Shown here piece by piece: positions 63,501-64,000 of a stretch of 64,000 bases of DNA. Source of the stretch: Breviolum minutum Mf 1.05b.01 (taxonomy: Eukaryota; Sar; Dinophyceae; Suessiales; Symbiodiniaceae); the NCBI GenBank assembly GCA_000507305.1, contig DF241029.1, forward strand, positions 1 through 64,000. The letters are read 5' to 3'. Position numbers and translations under genes: made by a program. The notes below the pieces were generated by a model. That model was not told the origin of the DNA, did not search any database, and saw only the letters and a program-made list of their open reading frames with translations. Each line of letters opens with the position of its first letter. The first letter of the stretch is position 1.

Positions 63501-64000
63501 AAACCGATGCCAGGCGCGTGCTTACTACTTATTTGGAAGAGTACATGGGTGACTTTCTTTTTGTGAAGCCCTCAACATGCTTCAGTCTTTGTCGAATTGC
63601 ACATCAAATTCCTTCATTGAAAATGCATTGTCGCCTTTGAGGATGAAAATGTGAAATTCTACTTCAGCCGTTCGGGCTTTGATTACGATTGCCCTCTTCA
63701 GGACACGGGACACTATGTTGCACTTGACATCAGCTGTGCTTGTGAATCATAAATTCTATTTGCACCTGGAAACGCCACCTTTGAGCCATGTTTGCTGTCC
63801 CAAAAGCTTGGTCCTAACGTTGGTGATCCTGCAGGGCGGCGTTTCCTCCTACCAGCAGGTGATTCTGACGCTTCCCATCAATCAGCCAGCTTCCCATCAT
63901 TCTGAGTGCAAAGGTTTGCTTGCCGTCTGCTCCAAAACATGTCTGTGCATTTGAGGTCGCCGTCTGTTTTCGGCCTCCACCCAAATGCAGAAATCAACTA
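6492..64000 (+). CDS. axonemal dynein heavy chain, about 160 recognised exons, 3' end outside window
   Basis: The product is a microtubule minus-end motor of cilia or flagella, a protein normally of about 4,000-4,600 residues with a tail, a linker, six AAA modules and a coiled-coil stalk. All of these are found here in order on one strand. Clear signatures are the AAA1 P-loop GPAGTGKTE with CFDEFNRI, the AAA2 P-loop GPTGGGKSV, the AAA3 P-loop GESGTAKS with [18 protein letters not shown], the AAA4 P-loop GVGGSGKQS, the AAA3 block [13 protein letters not shown], the AAA6 block SLGQGMGG, and [10 protein letters not shown] at the right edge. AAA3 with GESGTAKS and YGTQQP is closest in my memory to inner-arm DNAH10-like chains, but that is inference. 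Exons run from 19 to about 180 bases. Donors are GT, GC or GA; acceptors are nearly always AG|G. Codon phases join correctly wherever tested. Two introns contain a retroelement and a whole foreign gene. Confidence 0.96.
13365..15124 (+). CDS. dynein tail (DHC_N1-type region), first clear exon block
   Basis: Exons are 13365-13417 ([15 protein letters not shown]), 13657-13716 ([15 protein letters not shown]), 13777-13852 ([17 protein letters not shown]), 13927-13974 ([15 protein letters not shown]), 14069-14102 ([11 protein letters not shown]), 14207-14249 ([13 protein letters not shown]), 14350-14406 ([15 protein letters not shown]), 14469-14512 ([14 protein letters not shown]), 14578-14637 ([20 protein letters not shown]), 14720-~14790 ([15 protein letters not shown]) and 15072-~15124. 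The order and spacing match the dynein tail, which dimerises the chain and binds intermediate chains. The phases are continuous. The intron after 14637 uses a GA donor. The 60-base intron 13717-13776 is the shortest I found. ORFs on the other strand here are shadows. Confidence 0.85.
15237..15895 (+). repeat. cluster of fifteen GCGAAAG motifs
   Basis: The heptamer GCGAAAG, often extended to CGCGAAAGCT, occurs fifteen times, all in the same orientation, in three bunches: 15237-15315 (five copies), 15491-15531 (four copies) and 15802-15895 (six copies). Spacing is irregular, so this is not a simple tandem array. It lies in a dynein intron between the exon ending near 15124 and the one starting at 16378. 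The sequence between bunches is unrelated and AT-rich. A palindrome CCGAATTCGG sits near 15463. I see no coding potential. Confidence 0.85.
16378..18100 (+). CDS. dynein tail, second exon block
   Basis: Exons are 16378-16452 ([17 protein letters not shown], the tail block 'vrdp.tg...VNF'), 16629-16700 ([20 protein letters not shown]), 16755-16790 ([12 protein letters not shown]), 16983-17074 ([20 protein letters not shown]), 17136-~17195 ([18 protein letters not shown]), 17639-~17723 ([19 protein letters not shown], the 'L.W.S..i..Fi' block), 17771-17832 ([19 protein letters not shown]), 17899-17951 ([16 protein letters not shown]) and ~18038-18100 ([20 protein letters not shown]). Together they fit the helical-bundle part of the tail. 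The exon at 16629-16700 ends at a GC donor. Nothing else recognisable lies in the introns. Confidence 0.85.
18970..22172 (+). CDS. dynein tail, third exon block up to the linker
   Basis: Exons are 18970-19028 ([19 protein letters not shown]), ~19244-19300 ([14 protein letters not shown]), 19393-19454 ([20 protein letters not shown], the 'a..FvRWM' block), ~19761-19800 ([12 protein letters not shown]), 19935-20014 ([19 protein letters not shown]), 20920-20970 ([17 protein letters not shown]), 21033-~21095 ([16 protein letters not shown]), ~21198-21285 ([14 protein letters not shown]), ~21592-21648 ([19 protein letters not shown]), 21723-~21780 ([18 protein letters not shown]), 21855-21892 ([12 protein letters not shown]), 21955-22021 ([19 protein letters not shown]) and 22129-22172 ([14 protein letters not shown]). 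A hydrophobic ORF inside the ~900-base intron at 20.0-20.9 kb is not assigned. Confidence 0.8.
22638..28897 (+). CDS. dynein linker (DHC_N2-type) domain
   Basis: The linker swings across the AAA ring to make the power stroke. Exons include 22638-22695, 23009-23047, 23114-23191 ([18 protein letters not shown]), 23254-~23307, 23482-23556 ([20 protein letters not shown]), 23672-23743 ([15 protein letters not shown]), 23911-~24000 ([20 protein letters not shown]), 24122-24187, 24243-24317 ([20 protein letters not shown]), 24423-24518 ([18 protein letters not shown]), 24617-24649, 25078-25140, 25282-25321, 25399-25427, 25583-25619 (KWMYLESIF), 25758-25792 ([11 protein letters not shown]), 25867-25914, 26402-26420, 26530-26622 ([20 protein letters not shown]), 26877-26925, ~27082-27144 ([13 protein letters not shown]), ~27220-27260, 27316-27368, 27563-27691 ([12 protein letters not shown]), ~27886-27979, 28104-~28169, 28283-28347 ([15 protein letters not shown]) and 28844-~28897 ([11 protein letters not shown]). 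Several of these introns start with GA. Confidence 0.93.
25172..25190 (+). repeat. (GA)n microsatellite
   Basis: This is a short perfect GA run in a dynein intron, 31 bases after the exon that ends at 25140. It is not coding in the dynein frame. Confidence 0.8.
28983..31801 (+). CDS. dynein AAA1 module (main ATPase site)
   Basis: AAA1 hydrolyses the ATP that drives movement. Exons are 28983-29033 ([17 protein letters not shown]), 29164-29208 ([12 protein letters not shown]), 29389-29481 ([19 protein letters not shown]: Walker A), 29692-29794 ([12 protein letters not shown]), 29989-30032 ([14 protein letters not shown]: Walker B), 30097-30147 ([15 protein letters not shown]), 30230-30287, 30374-30435 ([19 protein letters not shown]), 30497-30545 ([11 protein letters not shown]), 30632-30672 ([13 protein letters not shown]), 30732-30800 ([20 protein letters not shown]), 31238-~31321 ([20 protein letters not shown]), 31506-31531 and 31777-31801 (NMPKFVKQ). 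Lysine and threonine of GKT and the Walker B aspartate-glutamate are all present, so the site looks active. Introns after 29481, 29794, 31531 and 31801 appear to use GA donors; phases join exactly. Confidence 0.97.
29252..29374 (+). repeat. imperfect inverted repeat (hairpin) filling the intron before the AAA1 P-loop exon
   Basis: The 180-base intron 29209-29388 is largely one hairpin. The left arm starts ATATATGGTGGTTTCC and carries a CCCCCCAAAT block; the right arm carries TTTTGGGGGTACCACC and ends GGAAACCCCTATATAT. The octamer ATCGTTGC occurs as the last eight exon bases (29201-29208) and again at 29373-29380 beside the right arm. A hairpin flanked by a short direct repeat is the layout expected of a MITE or an introner. 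Confidence 0.6.
31918..41646 (+). CDS. dynein AAA2 module, interrupted by a retroelement intron
   Basis: AAA2 binds ATP structurally. Exons are 31918-32010 ([20 protein letters not shown]), 32064-~32100, ~32235-32281 ([12 protein letters not shown]), 32371-32437 ([20 protein letters not shown]: Walker A), 32518-32586 ([17 protein letters not shown]), then after an intron of 7,879 bases 40466-~40515 ([16 protein letters not shown]), 41055-41168 ([19 protein letters not shown]), 41277-41358 ([15 protein letters not shown]), 41461-41553 ([15 protein letters not shown]) and 41612-41646 ([11 protein letters not shown]). The exon ending at 32586 and the one starting at 40466 are both in phase 0, so removing the big intron restores the usual AAA2 sequence. 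Taking out the 7,681-base retroelement leaves an ordinary intron of about 200 bases. Confidence 0.97.
32671..32711 (+). repeat. split direct repeat A1 (left terminus of retroelement)
   Basis: These 41 bases, beginning ATGTGTCTCATG and ending GCTTCAGAGG, are identical to 40099-40139. The host sequence GGATTAAAT precedes them. Homology with A2 stops sharply after 32711. Confidence 0.92.
32718..33017 (+). CDS. retroelement ORF1: small predicted membrane protein
   Basis: From ATG at 32718 this ORF codes for 99 residues. It starts only seven bases after repeat A1. Residues 50-70 form one strong hydrophobic segment ([19 protein letters not shown]) followed by basic and polar residues, so a single membrane span is likely. 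The start could also be TTG at 32715. I recognise no family. A membrane protein as the first ORF of a DIRS-type element is unusual; it might anchor replication complexes, but this is speculation. ORF2 begins four bases after its stop codon. Confidence 0.6.
   Translation: MNRALTGGLSAGSSLALGLRLLDSFSSPVAPVFPEPLLCAEQTDNWHLPSIILGLVIGFLVGPILEAVITVRVWQYQQALRQLSHQVGGVVGRATYRIR
33022..33657 (+). CDS. retroelement ORF2: coiled-coil protein with conserved basic C-terminal domain
   Basis: ATG at 33022 opens 211 residues. Residues 5-45 form a heptad-rich coiled coil ([19 protein letters not shown]). The middle is Gly/Ser/Ala-rich. The C-terminal half (about 100-210) carries [36 protein letters not shown] and [18 protein letters not shown] recall similar domains in other dinoflagellate retroelement proteins, function unknown. 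The ATG lies four bases after the ORF1 stop and the ORF ends seven bases before ORF3. A structural (gag-like) or RNA-binding role is possible. Confidence 0.65.
   Translation: MQRQPLDLEGQIGDLREELRYLRSEVSKLRGEVRVVQAGAAVTELVESANSESSVAAGSYAFVEEESSAAGRRALVGASVGGSSAAGVGVGDRGEPEQAPIAPSYPRPLTWSERERICDRIAQFLLRALQGDHRGPSGRDEIHLSSRLWIVARSFEGQCFRPLRVFRRFGDCKLLVKRGSDLGSSVFIGVPSERDGRRIAQTSGLGWPEDY
33665..35347 (+). CDS. retroelement ORF3: gag-like protein
   Basis: It codes for 560 residues from ATG to TAA. An acidic start ([13 protein letters not shown]) leads into a folded-looking domain (about 15-150, with [15 protein letters not shown] and [19 protein letters not shown]), a short coiled coil (about 178-200, [19 protein letters not shown]), a charged linker rich in K and E, and a helical C-terminal domain (about 340-530). 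There is no zinc knuckle. By position before RT it corresponds to gag. A second frame is open across most of it, but that frame is Ser/Gly/Arg-rich and looks like a codon-bias shadow. Confidence 0.7.
   Translation: MEPEEDEQEPEADFNLPLLVDSSGRVTVHFEFAALTIDSGVTVELVPVALIDTKLLVAIPSSAWHRQSARRVLPSEGFSRIVPVDVLQCALSDRSVPLEATTRVWMGFVEQDQMAEMVSADDVECLDHQFLVGNSPGYLPYAAGLVDAAQEHFAFLSAEEPPLIAEDGDVESGLGMEARMNRVEKTLEKLSGSLQILVDKKVKDHPRVTFSPTVEQQFGTKTRGRGSQAEKYPDLDASVVTAALSAGVSEKALQEMQKLIGLGLPKAKKLQEPALGQSPKRMAKKDVLSESESEEEDDAGDSGLQSSSSTPAVEKSLRQLTKIVSALTLEKRKKSQVSRVEAALDGISSTGLTDSGTLGSGKKAAAARRVLRTSLMESPEEIYQLVERYMMEDLCLATQTPGQPQPTLSARAWIEHRSRIGSFKTSAHCAWSAGGILDALISGNTPLARARASLLVLMLDQTAVDKGSWVLSSELSLEPPPPMSVLASHVPPDLANGEVPFSKLLDARWAEISLTHLREAEEYLSRRTKLGRKGGADDVDPAKPKGKAKAKAASSSGSTE
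35357..36508 (+). pseudogene. retroelement ORF4: N-terminal part of reverse transcriptase
   Basis: It codes for 383 residues from ATG, nine bases after the ORF3 stop. The last 130 residues carry the RT fingers ([12 protein letters not shown]) and palm motif A ([11 protein letters not shown], aspartates at 36446 and 36455). The frame then stops at 36506-36508, but the RT continues in another frame from 36499 ([11 protein letters not shown]). The expected joint R-L-A-R-N-A-L-S is missing about one residue, which fits loss of two bases near 36499. No slippery heptamer is visible, so this is more likely a mutation than programmed frameshifting. The first 240 residues have no recognised domain. 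Confidence 0.75.
36499..39819 (+). CDS. retroelement ORF5: RT palm, RNase H, methyltransferase-like and tyrosine recombinase domains
   Basis: Numbering from 36505, the 1,104 residues hold: RT motif B ([18 protein letters not shown]) and catalytic VVIDDLVM (aspartates at 81 and 82); an RNase H-like domain with acidic sites in ATDAS (246), [17 protein letters not shown] and NRSDGPTR; a methyltransferase-like domain (about 540-760) with [10 protein letters not shown] (543), CSSFS (cysteine 604) and WFWLENP (662); an NPGP motif (784-787); and a tyrosine recombinase (about 880-1104) with arginine 937 in GVARVGEVL, arginine 1040 in GGLRGGG, histidine 1065 and tyrosine 1072 in LEAYIQE. All key residues are present, so this part looks functional; only the RT start is out of frame. 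The family uses RT to copy RNA and the recombinase to insert circular DNA. Confidence 0.88.
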   Translation, partial: NALSGWLSYDDLRLIFGQSVVLPSAGGYVGLNTLAMGDICACEFAQGSHLGLLLQSKTAYPRELLMYRSPPPRGVFSIGVVIDDLVMLERVLTSNIESPAISDVRMQRAEAAYSTAGLPTNAKKAFYRETKASFWGISVDGVKGTMRPNPQRLWPLELITWRVVSLGLVTISLLESLLGSWVSVFMQRRRMLSVLDLSFKAVHSGAGPEHVLRLSPGLKDELVTCCILGTMTVTNLRAQTLPVIKATDASDWGMAAVEAPLPLSVAREAARFSLSKSLWSKLLPPGKAWLKVKQLLSVSDELPGEEFYDTHPFWSVLANYPAYAEIWRRPYDRPCHINIGELTAHLKEEARVASRHPCSRCCYGLDSQVALGSLVKGRSSSAGLNSLLKRGLAIQLGYDVYSVYGFFPSAINRSDGPTRGRNPAPPSISEPSFWKPLTAGIYEPFEEWLDANGCSDSWSKLDAEFSSLGSSGGFEPAPTVSTEESNETCEKGVFSVDVQEDGQDVATDELVSLSTESLRLLRLIPDKFVWWPAGSSKRFIRPGALDLYSGTAGVARHLLKMGCPFVVVVDWKMGGEANLLNKEVQNLVLSLIRAGAFEVAGSALICSSFSKAVTPCVRSPRYPRGLPGMRRSMRLKVSQGNAHADFNAALIVVAEEHGVWFWLENPDSSYLWIQKGYGRFRRPDSDWVYRADFCRFKTKWRKRTRVATSLPLLRGRRVMCRCSPPRHFQLRGQHPYLRKPWTAVAEPYPSGFALSIARAICGATGWKMHSGDCSKTGGGRIGEARNPGPRRAPISRRGSLEGKPIQGPGTILLGEKCWEKCLCWCGASLVETDPLELFLAVPLFLAHAVRRYGDQEYQRGGSLLYYRHLVLVAQRKVPQMKSVVHICWELATRWELAEPTKHRTPMPLPLLEAMVMLAWNLKWYRWSAIAIACFYGVARVGEVLASTRRDLLLPVDLLDDDHSAAYLVLWKSKTSKRQPSRVQHLKIVQPKAVRLLTAVYANTPGSEKLYHGSPSMFRHRGNLLLQWLDIPAEARLTPGGLRGGGAIELYRGGETIGNIQWRMRIRHQVTLEAYIQEVAAVSLLPDLPLEVSSRIRAFSSLFRIRF
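38107..38790 (+). other. methyltransferase-like domain inside retroelement ORF5
   Basis: SAM-binding motif I reads [11 protein letters not shown]. The sequence around [10 protein letters not shown] places a cysteine where C5-cytosine methyltransferases carry their nucleophile, and WFWLENP resembles their ENV motif. A later basic stretch, [11 protein letters not shown], resembles the region after the catalytic core in dinoflagellate C5-type proteins I remember. Canonical DIRS elements instead carry a Dam-like N6-adenine enzyme with a DPPY-type motif, which I do not see here. Cytosine specificity is inferred from motifs only. Confidence 0.6.
39921..40100 (+). repeat. split direct repeat B1
   Basis: These 180 bases start GGAAGGGAAGTTTAGC and end GATCAACAT. 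They match B2 at 40172-40351 except for C/T near 40083. They start about 100 bases after the recombinase stop codon at 39819. Confidence 0.92.
40099..40139 (+). repeat. split direct repeat A2
   Basis: These 41 bases are identical to A1. A2 overlaps the last two bases (AT) of B1, so B1 and A2 together reproduce the joined ends of a circular form. A C-rich spacer (40140-40171) separates A2 from B2. Confidence 0.92.
40172..40351 (+). repeat. split direct repeat B2 (right terminus of retroelement)
   Basis: This is the copy of B1 that ends the element. Host sequence resumes as ATATATAATATATG directly after GATCAACAT. The shared AT at the border is the presumed recombination core. Confidence 0.92.
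42690..50310 (+). CDS. dynein AAA3 module, interrupted by a nested gene
   Basis: AAA3 is a regulatory ATPase site. Exons are 42690-42757 ([20 protein letters not shown]), 42851-42907 ([18 protein letters not shown]), ~43557-43636 ([17 protein letters not shown]), 43728-43793 ([14 protein letters not shown]: Walker A), 43912-43990 ([20 protein letters not shown]), 44075-44103 (LDFQRTME), 44171-44209 ([13 protein letters not shown]), 44363-44462 ([20 protein letters not shown]: Walker B), 44564-~44657 ([18 protein letters not shown]), 45227-~45288 ([15 protein letters not shown]), ~45480-45530 ([16 protein letters not shown]), then after about 4.3 kb ~49870-49911, 50062-50131 ([19 protein letters not shown]) and 50243-~50310 ([20 protein letters not shown]). 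The Walker A has alanine before the lysine, as in some inner-arm chains. The long intron contains a separate gene. Confidence 0.94.
43144..43190 (+). repeat. pyrimidine microsatellite (CT/CTTT)n
   Basis: A run of CT repeats grades into T and CTTT repeats. It lies in the dynein intron between the AAA3 exons at 42907 and ~43557 and is not coding in the dynein frame. Confidence 0.85.
46234..49686 (+). CDS. HD-superfamily phosphohydrolase fused to phosphopantetheine adenylyltransferase (CoaD-like), nested in a dynein intron
   Basis: This multi-exon gene sits wholly inside a dynein AAA3 intron on the same strand. The first part matches predicted metal-dependent HD phosphohydrolases; the second matches bacterial-type phosphopantetheine adenylyltransferase, which makes dephospho-CoA from 4'-phosphopantetheine and ATP. 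Exons: 46234-46309 (from [14 protein letters not shown]), 46342-~46422, 46711-46802, 47045-~47160, 47257-~47337, 47580-~47638, 47726-~47770, 47907-~47962, 48131-48183, ~48263-48392, 48435-48561, 48635-48792, 48981-~49080, one unclear exon near 49300-49360, and 49563-49686 ending in TGA. Phases join where I could test them. The splice sites (GC and GT donors, AG|G acceptors) are like those of the host gene. The HD substrate is unknown; CoA synthesis suggests a phosphate ester in that pathway (inference). Confidence 0.85.
46342..47962 (+). other. HD phosphohydrolase domain of the nested gene
   Basis: Motifs appear in family order. [15 protein letters not shown] is at 46342-~46422 (family form YHTL.H). 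[15 protein letters not shown], with the HD metal pair, is at 46711-46802. [17 protein letters not shown] and [11 protein letters not shown] are at 47045-~47160. [16 protein letters not shown], where the family has LDADL.ILG, is at 47257-~47337. [18 protein letters not shown] is at 47580-~47638, [10 protein letters not shown] at 47726-~47770 and [19 protein letters not shown] at 47907-~47962. Histidines and aspartates expected to bind metal are kept. Confidence 0.85.
48131..48392 (+). other. linker exons of the nested gene with a hydrophobic stretch
   Basis: Two exons seem to join the two domains: 48131-48183 ([17 protein letters not shown], amphipathic helix) and ~48263-48392, which begins [16 protein letters not shown] and is small, hydrophobic and Gly/Ala-rich, possibly a membrane span. 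Their inclusion in the mRNA is inferred from AG|G acceptors and open frames only. Confidence 0.4.
48435..49686 (+). other. phosphopantetheine adenylyltransferase domain of the nested gene
   Basis: Exon 48435-48561 ends [16 protein letters not shown], the nucleotidyltransferase HxGH signature. It joins through a short GC-AG intron to 48635-48792 ([20 protein letters not shown], then [18 protein letters not shown]), the 'NP.KK..fs..eR' block typical of CoaD. Exon 48981-~49080 has [19 protein letters not shown] followed by KDGAAE, the 'RG.R...D...E' block. The last exon has [20 protein letters not shown], the SSTxxR signature. The three signatures together separate it from NMN adenylyltransferases. 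One middle exon (proline-rich, near 49300-49360) is uncertain. Confidence 0.88.
48932..48953 (+). repeat. (CT)n microsatellite
   Basis: A short CT run lies in an intron of the nested gene, 28 bases before the acceptor at 48980. It may serve as its polypyrimidine tract. Confidence 0.7.
50382..53306 (+). CDS. dynein AAA4 module
   Basis: Exons are 50382-50436 ([15 protein letters not shown]), 50583-50627 ([15 protein letters not shown]), 50803-~50853, 50903-~50962 ([13 protein letters not shown]), 51052-51095 ([14 protein letters not shown]), 51198-51273 ([20 protein letters not shown], ending in GVGGSG), 52073-52104 ([11 protein letters not shown]), 52186-52257 ([14 protein letters not shown]), 52326-52376 ([17 protein letters not shown]), 52457-52485 (VVEEGFLE), 52563-52652 ([20 protein letters not shown]), 52900-~52958 ([16 protein letters not shown]), ~53032-53079 ([14 protein letters not shown]) and 53221-53306 ([19 protein letters not shown]). 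The P-loop GVGGSGKQS is split by an 800-base intron within the glycine codon before the lysine; the phases rejoin exactly. The intron 51274-52072 holds only short AT-rich and CA-rich sequence. Confidence 0.95.
53393..57042 (+). CDS. dynein stalk coiled coil and microtubule-binding domain
   Basis: The antiparallel coiled coil carries the microtubule-binding tip. The first helix is in 53393-53571 ([19 protein letters not shown], then ENNRNSLDQ), 53650-53695 ([14 protein letters not shown]), 53933-53977 ([15 protein letters not shown]), 54040-54102 ([19 protein letters not shown]), 54196-~54255 ([17 protein letters not shown]) and ~54411-54473 ([20 protein letters not shown]). The tip is in 54583-~54645 ([15 protein letters not shown]), 55112-55184 ([17 protein letters not shown]), ~55395-55430 and 55797-55843 ([13 protein letters not shown]). 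The returning helix is in 55948-~56025 ([20 protein letters not shown]), ~56722-56769, 56850-56901 ([18 protein letters not shown]) and 56996-57042 ([15 protein letters not shown]). One or two short exons near 53.8 and 56.6 kb may have escaped me. Confidence 0.92.
57232..59406 (+). CDS. dynein AAA5 module
   Basis: Exons are 57232-57304 ([19 protein letters not shown]), 57403-~57451 ([12 protein letters not shown]), 57501-57557 ([13 protein letters not shown]), 57635-~57685 ([13 protein letters not shown]), 57804-57897 ([20 protein letters not shown]), 57979-58092 ([16 protein letters not shown]), 58177-58236 ([20 protein letters not shown]), 58349-58428 ([19 protein letters not shown]), 58493-~58543 ([15 protein letters not shown]), 58607-~58656 ([16 protein letters not shown]), 58931-58981 ([17 protein letters not shown]), 59043-59092 ([15 protein letters not shown]) and ~59368-59406 ([11 protein letters not shown]). 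These follow the family order exactly, including the DPQ.Q motif. A tiny exon near 59.22 kb (ETAAKTAE) is probable. Confidence 0.95.
59780..64000 (+). CDS. dynein AAA6 module and C-terminal domain, truncated by window end
   Basis: Exons are 59780-59861 ([18 protein letters not shown]), ~59982-60072 ([17 protein letters not shown]), 60179-~60350 ([20 protein letters not shown]), 60393-60427 ([11 protein letters not shown]), 60485-~60547, 60769-~60825 ([17 protein letters not shown]), 60936-60976 ([13 protein letters not shown]), 61050-~61160 ([12 protein letters not shown]), 61321-61379 ([11 protein letters not shown]), 61520-61569 ([12 protein letters not shown]), 61645-61720 ([17 protein letters not shown]), 61994-~62041 ([13 protein letters not shown]), ~62140-62183, 62269-62313 ([10 protein letters not shown]), 62574-62617 ([14 protein letters not shown]), 62707-~62744, ~62848-62896 ([13 protein letters not shown]), 62988-63053 ([20 protein letters not shown]), 63151-~63200, 63278-63321 ([15 protein letters not shown]), 63418-63450 ([10 protein letters not shown]), 63513-63562 ([14 protein letters not shown]), 63642-~63697, 63836-63888 ([13 protein letters not shown]) and 63956-64000+ ([11 protein letters not shown]). 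Roughly the last 200-300 residues of the family length lie beyond the window. Confidence 0.95.

Noticed and set aside
1..64000. tRNA, rRNA or spliced-leader RNA genes
   Set aside because: I saw no cloverleaf with conserved T-loop, no rRNA core sequence and no spliced-leader sequence on either strand, though by-eye reading can miss a single tRNA.

Overview
This window reads as nuclear DNA from a dinoflagellate, most likely a Symbiodiniaceae-like species (inference). Four things point that way: one gene is split into a very large number of tiny exons on one strand; intron donors are a mixture of GT, GC and GA; acceptors are almost always AG followed by G; and the retroelement proteins are of types I know from dinoflagellate genomes. 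I recognise no tRNA, rRNA or CRISPR array.

Layout. Positions 1 to about 2.2 kb hold the 3' end of a decayed Ty1/copia retrotransposon: RT/RNase H tail, a frameshift, a long C-terminal extension, then a polypurine tract and the start of a 3' LTR. From 2.3 to 6.4 kb the DNA is T-rich with no convincing gene. From about 6.5 kb to the right edge, and beyond it, the plus strand carries one axonemal dynein heavy chain gene. I could place about 160 exons by translating short stretches and matching them, in order, to the dynein fold: tail (6.5-22 kb), linker (22.6-28.9), AAA1 (29-31.8), AAA2 (31.9-41.6), AAA3 (42.7-50.3), AAA4 (50.4-53.3), stalk and microtubule-binding tip (53.4-57.0), AAA5 (57.2-59.4), AAA6 and C-terminal domain (59.8-64.0). 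The gene is cut off by the window end.

Two large passengers sit in dynein introns, both on the same strand as the host. A 7.68-kb tyrosine-recombinase retroelement of the DIRS/PAT type (32671-40351) lies in an AAA2 intron. It has intact split direct repeats (A1-ORFs-B1-A2-B2), two small 5' ORFs, a gag-like ORF, RT, RNase H, a cytosine-methyltransferase-like domain and a tyrosine recombinase. A complete multi-exon cellular gene (46234-49686) lies in an AAA3 intron. It encodes an HD-superfamily phosphohydrolase domain followed by a phosphopantetheine adenylyltransferase (CoaD-type) domain.

Smaller structures in the introns include a cluster of fifteen GCGAAAG motifs (15.2-15.9 kb) and an introner-like imperfect hairpin that fills an intron just before the AAA1 P-loop exon. 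Exon borders marked approximate (~) come from homology and reading-frame continuity, not from transcripts.
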